From contig JADFNR010000029.1 of assembly GCA_022563275.1 (NCBI GenBank), forward strand, positions 1 through 29,784: a DNA stretch of 29,784 nt, given 5' to 3'. The notes below the pieces were generated by a model. That model worked only from the letters and a program-made list of their open reading frames with translations. It was not told where the DNA came from and ran no database searches. Below, piece after piece: positions 1 through 7,126 of this stretch. How positions within the stretch are numbered: position 1 is the first letter of the stretch; every line of letters begins with the position of its first letter. The DNA is from Chloroflexota bacterium (GTDB lineage: Bacteria; Chloroflexota; Dehalococcoidia; UBA3495). The position numbers and the translations under genes were made by a program.

Positions 1-1
1 G

Positions 2-472
2 GACACCCGCGTGCTGAACAAGTTCGACTACCTGGCCATCACCGAAGTGGCCGCCTTGTTTTGCGGGATCTTTTTGTGCATGCAAGTGCCGGTCGAGATT
101 CTCACCCTCCAAGGCTCCGCCATGGGCATCGATTCGGGAGTCAAGTTCTTCTGGGCCACCGGAATCCTATCCAGCTTCCTCGATAATGCGCCGACCTACG
201 TGGTCTTTTTCGAGACCGCCCGCGTGCTGCCGGCGGGTGCCGACGTCGTTACCCTGGCAAGCGGTGGGGTCATCAGTGCAGAGTATCTGGTGGCCATCAG
301 CTTGGGCGCGGTGCTGATGGGCGCCAACACCTACATCGGCAACGGCCCGAACTTCATGGTCAAGAGCATCGCCGAGCAGTCCGGCATCAAGATGCCCTCC
401 TTCTTCGGCTACATGGTGTACAGCACCTGCGTCCTCATTCCCATCTTTGTCATCGTGAGCTTCCTGCTGTAG
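2..472 (+). CDS. Sodium:proton antiporter / ArsB-NhaD-type transporter, C-terminal fragment
   Basis: Integral membrane transporter of the ion transporter superfamily, of the kind annotated as sodium:proton antiporter in planctomycetes. The frame is open to the window edge, so the GTG at 11 is probably internal and the gene begins outside the window. About 155 residues are visible, roughly the last third of a 400-500 residue family. Hydrophobic segments alternate with short loops. The motif [14 protein letters not shown] is the characteristic re-entrant helix sequence of this superfamily, and [19 protein letters not shown] is the second conserved glycine- and asparagine-rich element. The last ~25 residues form a final membrane helix. 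Ion specificity cannot be told from this part. Confidence 0.8.
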   Translation, partial: DTRVLNKFDYLAITEVAALFCGIFLCMQVPVEILTLQGSAMGIDSGVKFFWATGILSSFLDNAPTYVVFFETARVLPAGADVVTLASGGVISAEYLVAISLGAVLMGANTYIGNGPNFMVKSIAEQSGIKMPSFFGYMVYSTCVLIPIFVIVSFLL

Positions 473-505
473 AATTCTCGTAACGCAACACGTACGACAA
501 GGAGC

Positions 506-523
506 CGCAGGCTTCAGCCTGCG
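506..523. repeat. Short perfect hairpin, REP-like
   Basis: CGCAGGCT and AGCCTGCG form an 8-bp perfect stem around TC, about 35 bases after the antiporter stop. There is no T tract, so it is more like an intergenic palindromic repeat than an intrinsic terminator. I recall similar GC-rich palindromes as common between planctomycete genes, but this was not checked. Confidence 0.55.
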
Positions 524-534
524 CGATCGCTCGG

Positions 535-654
535 GTGGCATGGGCAAGTACTCTTGCCCGTGTGAATGAGATTGGGCTTCACCAGGGCAGAGTATTCTTG
601 CCTGCGCAGATGAGAATGGGCTTCACCACGGGCAAGAGTACTTGCCCATGCCAC
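535..654. repeat. 28-bp perfect inverted repeat with 64-nt loop
   Basis: The arms at 535-562 and 627-654 are exact reverse complements (left arm begins GTGGCATGGGCAAGTACTCT). Each arm is itself nearly palindromic, with GGGCAAGTACTCTTGCCC at its core. The 64-nt spacer holds a degenerate third copy (TTCACCAGGGCAGAGTATTCTTGCC). The element fills the gap before the acetyltransferase gene and looks like a dispersed palindromic repeat, not a regulatory site of one gene. Confidence 0.75.
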
Positions 655-713
655 GCAACCACTACCGCACACGGAAGGCTTGCGTGCTGTACGCGAACCA
701 AATCGCCGGACTC

Positions 714-1253
714 ATGGACAAGATCTTCAAACTCAAAGACGGTCGAACTTGCACCATTCGCGAGTGCGTCGAGGCGCACGCCGAGGCCGCGCTGAAGCTC
801 TTTCGCATCGCCGCCGCCGAGTCGGACAACCTCGCCCGATTGCCCGACGAAATCAAACTGACCCCCGAGGAAGAGCGCGAGTACATCCGCACCCATCGCG
901 AAAGCCGCAACTCAATAATGGTGCTCGTCGAGGTGGATGGCAGCGCCGTGGCGCTCGCCGGCGTGGAGGGCCTGAAGCTCAAGAAGTTCGCACACCACGG
1001 CGAGCTGGGCATGTCGGTGCTGCGCGAATGCTGGCGACTCGGCATCGGGCGGGCGATCCTCGACTACCTCGAAGCCTGGGCCCGGCAAGCGGGCCTGCGT
1101 AAGCTCTGCCTGCGCGTTTATGACTTCAACGAGCCGGCCTACCGCCTGTACTCCTGCGCTGGGTTTGCTGAGGAAGGCCGACTCAAAGCCGACGTCCTCC
1201 GCGCCGACGGCACGTACGGCGACACCCTCTACATGGCCAAGCATTTCGTCTGA
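714..1253 (+). CDS. GNAT family N-acetyltransferase
   Basis: Predicted acetyl-CoA-dependent N-acetyltransferase of 179 residues, substrate unknown. The GNAT fold is recognisable. Strand 4 and motif A are at residues ~98-115, with the pyrophosphate-binding loop RLGIGRA. Motif B, NEPAYRLYSCAGF, is at ~139-151 with the usual Tyr. The tail TYGDTLYMAKHF matches the last strands of RimI/RimJ-like acetyltransferases. The ATG at 714 is chosen because the family starts near residue MDKIFKLKDG; the in-frame ATG at 642 lies inside the right arm of the inverted repeat. No strong ribosome binding site is visible at 714. It is a single gene between repeats. Confidence 0.82.
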   Translation: MDKIFKLKDGRTCTIRECVEAHAEAALKLFRIAAAESDNLARLPDEIKLTPEEEREYIRTHRESRNSIMVLVEVDGSAVALAGVEGLKLKKFAHHGELGMSVLRECWRLGIGRAILDYLEAWARQAGLRKLCLRVYDFNEPAYRLYSCAGFAEEGRLKADVLRADGTYGDTLYMAKHFV

Positions 1254-1892
1254 CCCGTTGTGTCATTCGCCACTCAAGCAGCAACAAAGTGCTGGGGGGA
1301 GCAGTCTGCCCAGTTTCACCAACCGTTGCGACCGCTGCGATCACACCAGCCCGGCTTGAAGTCGTCGATAAATCGGTTGCGCGCCGCGATTGTCAACAAA
1401 TTCGCCGTGGAAGTTTGCACACGACCGATCCGAATCGTACATACAAGTGGAAGCTGTCGTGTTCCCTTTCAGTATTCCCGGGCGTCCCCCGCAGGGCCGT
1501 CCGGGTTTTTTTTATGCTTTGCCGGCGAACGAATCGAAGCCGTGCCCCGTAAAGCAAATCATCGGCCCGGACCACATGCGCCGCTCCGGCCTGACCCCCG
1601 AGCGCCGCGCCGACTGCGAAGGACAAACTGCCCTCAAGAGCTTCCTCGAAAAACGAAAACCGAGCTGGACGAACACGCCATAAGATGGACGCCGGGAGTT
1701 GTTTCGATCGATCGCGCAACACGGTAGGTTTGATCGCGGCGCGCGGGGTCAAAGGTCCCGGCCCTTGGCTCCGTGGAGCGATATCACGGGAACTGTGTCC
1801 TCCCCGCATTCCACCCACCACAAGGCAACACAGCACCGGCCGGCAGGCTGCTGAGCCCCGACACGCCGCCCATTCGAGGACCCTGTCACTGG
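1254..1892. other. 639-bp gap without a recognised gene
   Basis: Apart from the terminator at 1477-1513 I see no convincing gene. Short open frames exist on both strands but run through the terminator or lack starts and familiar sequence. No tRNA, tmRNA or SRP signature was recognised. The gap may contain the 3' UTR of the minus-strand beta-helix gene. Confidence 0.5.
1477..1513 (+). terminator. Intrinsic terminator
   Basis: CCCGGGCG (1477-1484) pairs with CGTCCGGG (1498-1505), 8 bp with one G-U, and is followed directly by eight T (1506-1513). It lies 224 bases after the acetyltransferase stop, so it either ends a long 3' UTR or belongs to an unrecognised small transcript. Confidence 0.75.
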
Positions 1893-3932
1893 CTACGGGC
1901 ATGGTCCCCAAGCACCGAGCAGCATGGCCAGGTCCAAGGGACCGACGATGCAATCGCCACTGATATCGCTACCACAGGTGGTTCCGGCCGGGCACGGTGC
2001 GCAGGGCTCCGGGCACGCTCCCCACTCACCCAGCAGCAAAGCCAGATCCAAGGGATTGATCACACCGTCCCCGTCGAGGTCAGCCGCGCACTCACATTCG
2101 TCAGGAATTCCGTTCCCATTGCTATCGACATCACAGTCGATCGTTGCGTACTCCACAGTGACTGCGATGTAAGAAACTGGATAACAGTCTTCGGCATCAA
2201 CACCGCTGTTGGGAATCATGTTAACGATTGCATCGCCGCCTCCAACCACGGCATTAAAGGTCTCTCCAGGCACGCCTATCTGGTCGGTGTCAGGTTCCGA
2301 TGGACAAGAGTCTGCGCCCGAGACAAATACCAACCCCACAGGTACGCCGTTGATGTCTACTTCAATGAAGGATGAAGAATCTGCGCCAAGGTCTGCGAAA
2401 GCACGAAATGAAAGTAGGACATCACTGCGCGCTTCGGGTGCATTGGGGATCGCATAACTCTGGGGAAAGCGCCATCCAATCGGGAAGAGCAAGGAAGATT
2501 CCGCGATGAACTCGGTGACTACATCGCAGTCGTCAGGTATATCATTGCCGTTGCAGTCACCAATCGTTTCAGTTTCTACATCGCATTCATCGGGAATGAT
2601 GTTCCTATTGCAGTCTTCGCTCGTGCTTGCCGCAGCATACTCAACTTTGAGCGAGATGAACGATCCAAGATCACACTGATCCGGGTCCATACCGGAGGTG
2701 CCGACCATGTGAAAGACGGCTTCACCCGAGGCAACCAGTTTATTGAAAGTGGCTGCCGGAACGATTAACTCGTCCATGTCAGGTTCTGTCGGACAATTGC
2801 TGGCTCCGGCATCAAAGACAGTGCCCATGAAAACACCGTTGATCAGCACGTCAATTCGATTTGTGGAGCCCTGCAAATCGGCGGAAGCGGAGAACGAGAG
2901 TTTGACATCGTCGATGGCCTGGGGCAAGCCATCGACGACTAGGATTTGAGGCGCGCCTGCACCGATTGGGGTCCGCTCGCCTGTCTCTATGATGACGGAG
3001 CCGACGTCGCATTCGTCAGGGATTGCGTTCTTGTTGCAATCTTCGCTTGTTCCCGCGGCGAGATCGCAATCGTCGGGGATGCCGGTGACGTTGCAGTCGG
3101 CCTGGCAGTCATCCGGGATTGAGTCTTCATTACAGTCGTTTCCGCCGAGTTCACACTCATCAGGCACCAAGTTGCCGTTGCAGTCGAGGGCGTTGTTTTC
3201 GGTTACTTCGCACGCATCGGGAAGGGAGTTGCCATTGCAGTCTCCGTAATACCCAGATTCGTCGAACCCCATGTCCACTCTGCAATGCTGGATCCGAGGG
3301 TCGCCGTCGATATCCTGCAGATCTTCATATAATTCAGGATTCGGACTACCTGCATCATTGCATGGCGAAGCCTCAAGAAGATGGTAATTTCCGGACAATG
3401 GGTCGACGAACATCGGATCAGTGTCCAGGTTGCCGTGACCAGGCCAGCCGTTTTGGATATTCGAGTAATCTGCGAAGATTGTGCCAGCGCCCTGAGACGC
3501 CAGACTGGAAGGCAAGTTGTCCCAGACGATGCAGCTGTCCACGATGATACTGCTGAAGTGAGAGGCATAGACTGCTGCTCCATCAACGTTCTCATTCCCG
3601 ACGATCGTAGAACTCCGCAAGAAAGTCATCGTATCGTTGCCAGCCGCGACAATTGCGGCACTGCCGCCGGTCGAGTTATTCAGGAAGCCACAATTGATGA
3701 TCTCGGTCTGGGAAGAACTGCCGGTTGAGAGCGCGCCCGCCCCATCGGCTGAGCTATTTGCCTCAAACAGCGTGTTGGCTATGTAGAGAACGACTTCCGA
3801 CCCGGCGAGCGCACCAGAAACTTCTGCGCTGTTTTCGCGAAAGACGCAGCCCACGATACTTGAATTCGTTACCTCTCGAACATTCAATGCACCACCCGTC
3901 GTACCAGCGGAGTTATTCTCCAGAACCGTGTC
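1893..3932 (-). CDS. Secreted beta-helix / dockerin-like protein, N-terminus missing
   Basis: Large extracellular protein of planctomycete style, truncated at its N-terminus by the junction near 3930. The visible ~680 residues run as follows. First is a right-handed parallel beta-helix rich in N, S and G, ending in a choice-of-anchor-Q-like segment (DGDPRI, then VDMGFDESG). Next come six DCNxNxxPDxC calcium-type motifs. A ~125-residue module occurs twice, separated by two more such motifs. One DSNGNGIPDEC motif follows. Last is a dockerin-like pair, DLDGDGVINPLDLALLLGEW and DISGDCIVGPLDLAMLLGAW, ending at a TAG. The terminal pair fits GC-type dockerins found in planctomycete secreted proteins. 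The signal peptide expected at the N-terminus is absent. Ligand and function are unknown. Confidence 0.8.
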   Translation of the reverse strand, partial: DTVLENNSAGTTGGALNVREVTNSSIVGCVFRENSAEVSGALAGSEVVLYIANTLFEANSSADGAGALSTGSSSQTEIINCGFLNNSTGGSAAIVAAGNDTMTFLRSSTIVGNENVDGAAVYASHFSSIIVDSCIVWDNLPSSLASQGAGTIFADYSNIQNGWPGHGNLDTDPMFVDPLSGNYHLLEASPCNDAGSPNPELYEDLQDIDGDPRIQHCRVDMGFDESGYYGDCNGNSLPDACEVTENNALDCNGNLVPDECELGGNDCNEDSIPDDCQADCNVTGIPDDCDLAAGTSEDCNKNAIPDECDVGSVIIETGERTPIGAGAPQILVVDGLPQAIDDVKLSFSASADLQGSTNRIDVLINGVFMGTVFDAGASNCPTEPDMDELIVPAATFNKLVASGEAVFHMVGTSGMDPDQCDLGSFISLKVEYAAASTSEDCNRNIIPDECDVETETIGDCNGNDIPDDCDVVTEFIAESSLLFPIGWRFPQSYAIPNAPEARSDVLLSFRAFADLGADSSSFIEVDINGVPVGLVFVSGADSCPSEPDTDQIGVPGETFNAVVGGGDAIVNMIPNSGVDAEDCYPVSYIAVTVEYATIDCDVDSNGNGIPDECECAADLDGDGVINPLDLALLLGEWGACPEPCAPCPAGTTCGSDISGDCIVGPLDLAMLLGAWGPCP

Positions 3933-3938
3933 GGTCAG
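3924..3938. other. Breakpoint joining two unrelated genes
   Basis: Reading the minus strand, LutC-type sequence (PPAEPYPRLTD) changes to beta-helix sequence (TVLENNSAGTTGG) within these bases, without a frameshift. Both genes lose their expected continuation here: lutC its LUD domain, and the beta-helix protein its signal peptide. The exact base is uncertain by about five codons. Confidence 0.75.
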
Positions 3939-4028
3939 GCGTGGGTAGGGTTCGGCCGGAGGCACATCGCTTCGGCCCAGGGCTTCGCGCACCGACTTAA
4001 GGAATTCTGCTTTGGGAGTGCCCAGCAT
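3930..4028 (-). pseudogene. lutC: LutC N-terminal fragment (lactate utilization, LUD domain lost)
   Basis: The ATG at 4028 lies 10 bases after the lutB stop, with GGAG just upstream. The first ~33 residues (MLGTPKAEFLKSVREALGR, then PYPRLTD) match the start of LutC, the third subunit of the LutABC L-lactate oxidation complex. The LUD domain that should follow, about 180 residues, is replaced in frame by a beta-helix protein. In the true source genome lutC is probably intact; here it is cut by the breakpoint. If the fusion were real, the product would have no LutC function. Confidence 0.7.
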
Positions 4029-4038
4029 TTCTCCGGAC

Positions 4039-5514
4039 TCAGGAGTCGTCACGGGACAACCCCTTGTCCCAAAGCTCGTGGAAGGTCTGCTTGGGCAGGG
4101 TGGGCAGGTCTCTGGAGCGGGTCCACTTGGACAGCGGCGGAAGCGGCGCATTCCTGATCCATCTCCCGTCCTTGGTCAGAGGCGAGAAGAAAGGCACGAA
4201 GCGCTCCAGTTTTTGGAGTAACCTTCCGGACCTAACTGCCAGGCGCAGCAGCCGGGGGCGGCTCATCAGCCCGGCGTAGAGCCGTGCGATGATCCGCTCG
4301 ATCTCCGGCGCCGACCGCTGGCTTTTGTCGGGGCTCTCGGCCGTCTTATGTCTTAGGTCCAGGAGCATCCTGGGTATGTCTATCTTGATGGGACAGGCTT
4401 CCCGGCAGGCCCCGCATAGGGTGGATGCTTGGGGCAGCTCTTTGGCCTGGGGCAGCCCGATCAGCATGGGCGAGACCACTGCGCCGATAGGGCCGGGATA
4501 CACCCAGCCGTAGGCATGGCCGCCCACCCGCTGGTAGACCGGGCAGATGTTCAAACAGGCCCCGCAGCGGATGCAGTACAGGGCCTCCCGCAGCGCCGGG
4601 TCGGCCAACATTCGAGAGCGGCCGTTGTCCACCAGGACCAGGTGAAATTCCTCGGGGCCGTCCTCGTCGTCAGCACGGCGGGGGCCGGTGATCATGCTCA
4701 CATAGCTGGTGATGCGCTGCCCGGTGGCGGAGCGGGGCAGCAGCCGGAGGAACACGGACAGGTCTTGCATGGACGGGATGACCTTCTCCATGCCGGTGAT
4801 GCCGATGTGTATCCGGGGGGCCGAGGTGCAGAGACGGCCGTTGCCCTCGTTGGTGATGATCACCAGTGTGCCGGTCTCGGCCACCACGAAATTGGCCCCG
4901 CTGATGCCCAGGTCGGCCTCCATGAACTTGTCCCGCAGCACCGTCCGGGCCGTTGCGGCCATGTGGTAGATGTCCTCGTCGTAGGGGATCCCCAGCTTCT
5001 CGGTGAAAAGTTCGGCCACGTCCTCTTTTGACTTGTGCAGCGCCGGGGCCACCAGGTGGGAGGGCGTCTCCTCGGCCAGTTGGATGATGTACTCGCCCAG
5101 GTCCGTTTCCCAGACCTCGACGCCGATGGCTTCCAATACGGGGTTCAGGCCCAGTTCCTCGGACACCATGCTCTTGCTCTTGACGGCGACCTTGACGTTC
5201 CGGGTGCGGGCGATATGGGCGACTATCTCGTTGGCCTGGCTGGCGTCATTGGCGAAGTGAAGGTGTCCCCCGGCGGCGGTGACTGTGGTGTGGAGCAGGT
5301 CCAGGTAATAGTCCAGATGTTCGATGGTGTGGACCTTGATGTCACGCGCCTGCTGCCGCCACTGCTCCCATACCTGGGGGCTAACTTCCTCGATGGCGGC
5401 GCGGCGGGCGACGTCGAACCCGGAGCCCACGCGGTCCAGGGCCCGTTGCAGCTTGGGGTCCAGCATGGCCTTTACCGACGCGGCGGAGAAATCTTGTGTC
5501 TTTATCTCGGGCAA
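4039..5514 (-). CDS. lutB: LutB, iron-sulfur subunit of lactate utilization complex
   Basis: Cytoplasmic iron-sulfur protein of the LutABC complex, which oxidises L-lactate to pyruvate. The protein has 491 residues, usual for the family. A LUD-type domain occupies residues ~60-300 (AVKSKSMVSEELGLN, ISGANFVVAETGTLVIITNEGN). A ferredoxin-like region follows with C314, C317, C320, C324 (CIRCGACLNICP) and C367, C370, C374 (CGACREACP). The start is a TTG at 5514, preceded by AAGGACT. It follows lutA by 17 bases and precedes lutC by 10, so the three are one operon. The C-terminal ~80 residues are basic and match the LutB C-terminal region. Family identification is firm; lactate as substrate is inferred from the A-B-C order. 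Confidence 0.92.
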   Translation of the reverse strand: MPEIKTQDFSAASVKAMLDPKLQRALDRVGSGFDVARRAAIEEVSPQVWEQWRQQARDIKVHTIEHLDYYLDLLHTTVTAAGGHLHFANDASQANEIVAHIARTRNVKVAVKSKSMVSEELGLNPVLEAIGVEVWETDLGEYIIQLAEETPSHLVAPALHKSKEDVAELFTEKLGIPYDEDIYHMAATARTVLRDKFMEADLGISGANFVVAETGTLVIITNEGNGRLCTSAPRIHIGITGMEKVIPSMQDLSVFLRLLPRSATGQRITSYVSMITGPRRADDEDGPEEFHLVLVDNGRSRMLADPALREALYCIRCGACLNICPVYQRVGGHAYGWVYPGPIGAVVSPMLIGLPQAKELPQASTLCGACREACPIKIDIPRMLLDLRHKTAESPDKSQRSAPEIERIIARLYAGLMSRPRLLRLAVRSGRLLQKLERFVPFFSPLTKDGRWIRNAPLPPLSKWTRSRDLPTLPKQTFHELWDKGLSRDDS

Positions 5515-5531
5515 CGGGTTAGTCCTTATTT

Positions 5532-6284
5532 TCAGTCGGATTCGGCATCGAGTATCTGGGCCAGGTGCCGGACCTTAACCTCCGACCCCTGACGGTTCAA
5601 CGCCCCGCCGATGTTCATCAGGCAGCTCATATCACAGGACACCAGCGTTTCGGCGCCGCTGGCCCGCACGTTGGCGATCTTGTCGGCCACCATTCCTTCC
5701 GATATGTGGGGGAATTTCACGGAGAAGGCGCCCCCGAAACCGCAGCAGACCTCCGCGCCCTCCAATTCCTTCTCCTCCAGTCCCGGGACCGAGCGGAGCA
5801 ACGTTTTTGGTTCCTCTCGAACTTCCAACTCGCGGAGTTGGTGGCAACTGGGGTGATAGACAGCGGTCCCTTGATGGCTGGCCCCGCATAGCGAGGCGTC
5901 CTCAACTCCCAGGACCTTCACCAGGAATTCAGAAAATTCGAAGGTCTTGGCGGCCAGGGCCTTGGCCTCCGCCAGCAATTGCGGGTCTTCGGCGAACAAC
6001 TCCAGGTAGAAGACGCGCAGCGTGGCGGCGCAAGAGCCCGACGGAACAACGACGTACTCGCTGTCACGGAACTGTTCCAAGACCCGTTTGGCCAGCTTGC
6101 CGGCTTCACGGTTGAACCCGGTGTTATAGACGGGCTGGCCGCAGCAGGTCTGGCCCTTGGGGAAGCCCACGGTGACTCCTAGCCGGCGCAGGACCCTGAC
6201 CACGCTGACACCAACCTCAGGATAAAGCTGGTCGATGATGCAGGTGACGAACAGGTCGGCGGTGATGTTGGCTTTCTCGGTCAA
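5532..6284 (-). CDS. lutA: LutA, (Fe-S)-binding CCG-domain subunit of lactate utilization complex
   Basis: First gene of the lactate utilization operon, 250 residues. It carries two cysteine-rich CCG domains, as in LutA/GlpC/heterodisulfide-reductase-like proteins. The first has TCCGQPVYNTG at ~46-56 with PSGSC at 81-85; the second has HPSCH at 144-148 with EVCCGFGGAF at ~178-187 and a later SCDMSC. These cysteines would bind a 4Fe-4S-type cluster that passes electrons in lactate oxidation. Translation begins at a TTG at 6284 with GGAAGTGAG upstream. The gene is divergent from the FMN-binding protein at 6440 across a 155-bp intergenic space that must hold the operon promoter, though no convincing hexamer pair was found there. 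Confidence 0.92.
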   Translation of the reverse strand: MTEKANITADLFVTCIIDQLYPEVGVSVVRVLRRLGVTVGFPKGQTCCGQPVYNTGFNREAGKLAKRVLEQFRDSEYVVVPSGSCAATLRVFYLELFAEDPQLLAEAKALAAKTFEFSEFLVKVLGVEDASLCGASHQGTAVYHPSCHQLRELEVREEPKTLLRSVPGLEEKELEGAEVCCGFGGAFSVKFPHISEGMVADKIANVRASGAETLVSCDMSCLMNIGGALNRQGSEVKVRHLAQILDAESD

Positions 6285-6439
6285 GAGGACTCACTTCCGT
6301 AACTAGCTTCGGGAAGCGTACCAGAGGCGTGAGCGGCTAGCAACTTTGGCGTTGTAAACGCCCTTGCGTTACCCGGCGAGGTTGGTCTTAAGTGTAAAAT
6401 GCAACTAAGACGCCCCTGAGTTGTTTCCTGAGGATTGAG

Positions 6440-7060
6440 ATGTACACGCCCAAGCATTACGCGGTTGACGATAGACCCAAGATGTTCGAATTCATGAAGA
6501 GCAACAACTTCGGCATCTTGTTCTCCCATACCGGTTCCGAGCCCATGGCCAGCCATCTGCCCTTCATGCTAAATGAGAATGACGGGGAGCAAGGAACCAT
6601 CTTGGGCCATATGGCCAAGGCCAACCGCCAATGGCGGCACGCCGACGGCCAGCAGGTGCTGGTGGTCTTTCACGGCCCCCATACCTACGTTTCCCCAACC
6701 TGGTACCAAGAAGAAGATACGGTGCCCACCTGGAACTACGTCGCGGTCCATGCCACCGGCGTCTTCAAAGCGGTGAAAGACCGGGCTCGATTGGAAGAGA
6801 GCGTCGGGCGGCTCACGGAGCAACACGAGGCATCCCAGCCCCAGCCGTGGCAGCCGGACTTCAGCACCACTTACTCAGAGCAGATGCTCAAGCGCATCGT
6901 CGCCTTCGAGATAGAGATAACGTCGTTACAGGGCAAGTGGAAGCTGAACCAGAACCACCCAGAACACCGTCGCCGGCGGGTGTCGGAGAAACTGAAAACC
7001 CTGGGCGGCGACGCCAATCTTCAGATCGCCGGGCTCATGGACGAAGATATGGCCGGGTAG
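6440..7060 (+). CDS. PaiB-like FMN-binding split-barrel protein
   Basis: 206-residue protein of the PaiB (FMN-binding negative transcriptional regulator) family, a flavin split-barrel related to pyridoxamine-phosphate oxidase. Diagnostic stretches are MYTPKHY at the start, ASHLPFML, GHMAKANRQWR, VLVVFHGPHTYVSPTWY, VPTWNYVAVH and KWKLNQN, in family order. In Bacillus PaiB was described as a regulator of sporulation and protease genes, but most homologues have no proven role. Start ATG 6440 has CTGAGGA five bases upstream. It is divergent from lutA, and a co-regulation link is possible but unproven. Confidence 0.88.
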   Translation: MYTPKHYAVDDRPKMFEFMKSNNFGILFSHTGSEPMASHLPFMLNENDGEQGTILGHMAKANRQWRHADGQQVLVVFHGPHTYVSPTWYQEEDTVPTWNYVAVHATGVFKAVKDRARLEESVGRLTEQHEASQPQPWQPDFSTTYSEQMLKRIVAFEIEITSLQGKWKLNQNHPEHRRRRVSEKLKTLGGDANLQIAGLMDEDMAG

Positions 7061-7070
7061 CAAAGGCGCG

Positions 7071-7099
7071 GGGGCATCCACACTGAACCGGGATGCCCC
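7071..7099. terminator. Hairpin between convergent genes
   Basis: GGGGCATCC (7071-7079) and GGATGCCCC (7091-7099) form a 9-bp perfect stem with an 11-base loop, between the stop codons of the PaiB-like gene and the ThDP enzyme. The flanks lack a direct T tract, so it may be a bidirectional terminator or a REP-like repeat. Confidence 0.5.
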
Positions 7100-7126
7100 T
7101 ACTTCGTTTAAAAATGTGTTTTGCAG

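Noticed and set aside
642..713. Upstream start for the acetyltransferase
   Set aside because: The ATG at 642 lies in the inverted repeat arm and adds 24 residues unlike the family.
1390..1683. 97-residue frame in the gap after the acetyltransferase
   Set aside because: It runs through a strong terminator, has no ribosome binding site and no recognisable sequence.
4029..4151. N-terminal extension of the LutC/beta-helix frame to 4151
   Set aside because: It overlaps the end of lutB in another frame; LutC homology begins at the ATG at 4028.
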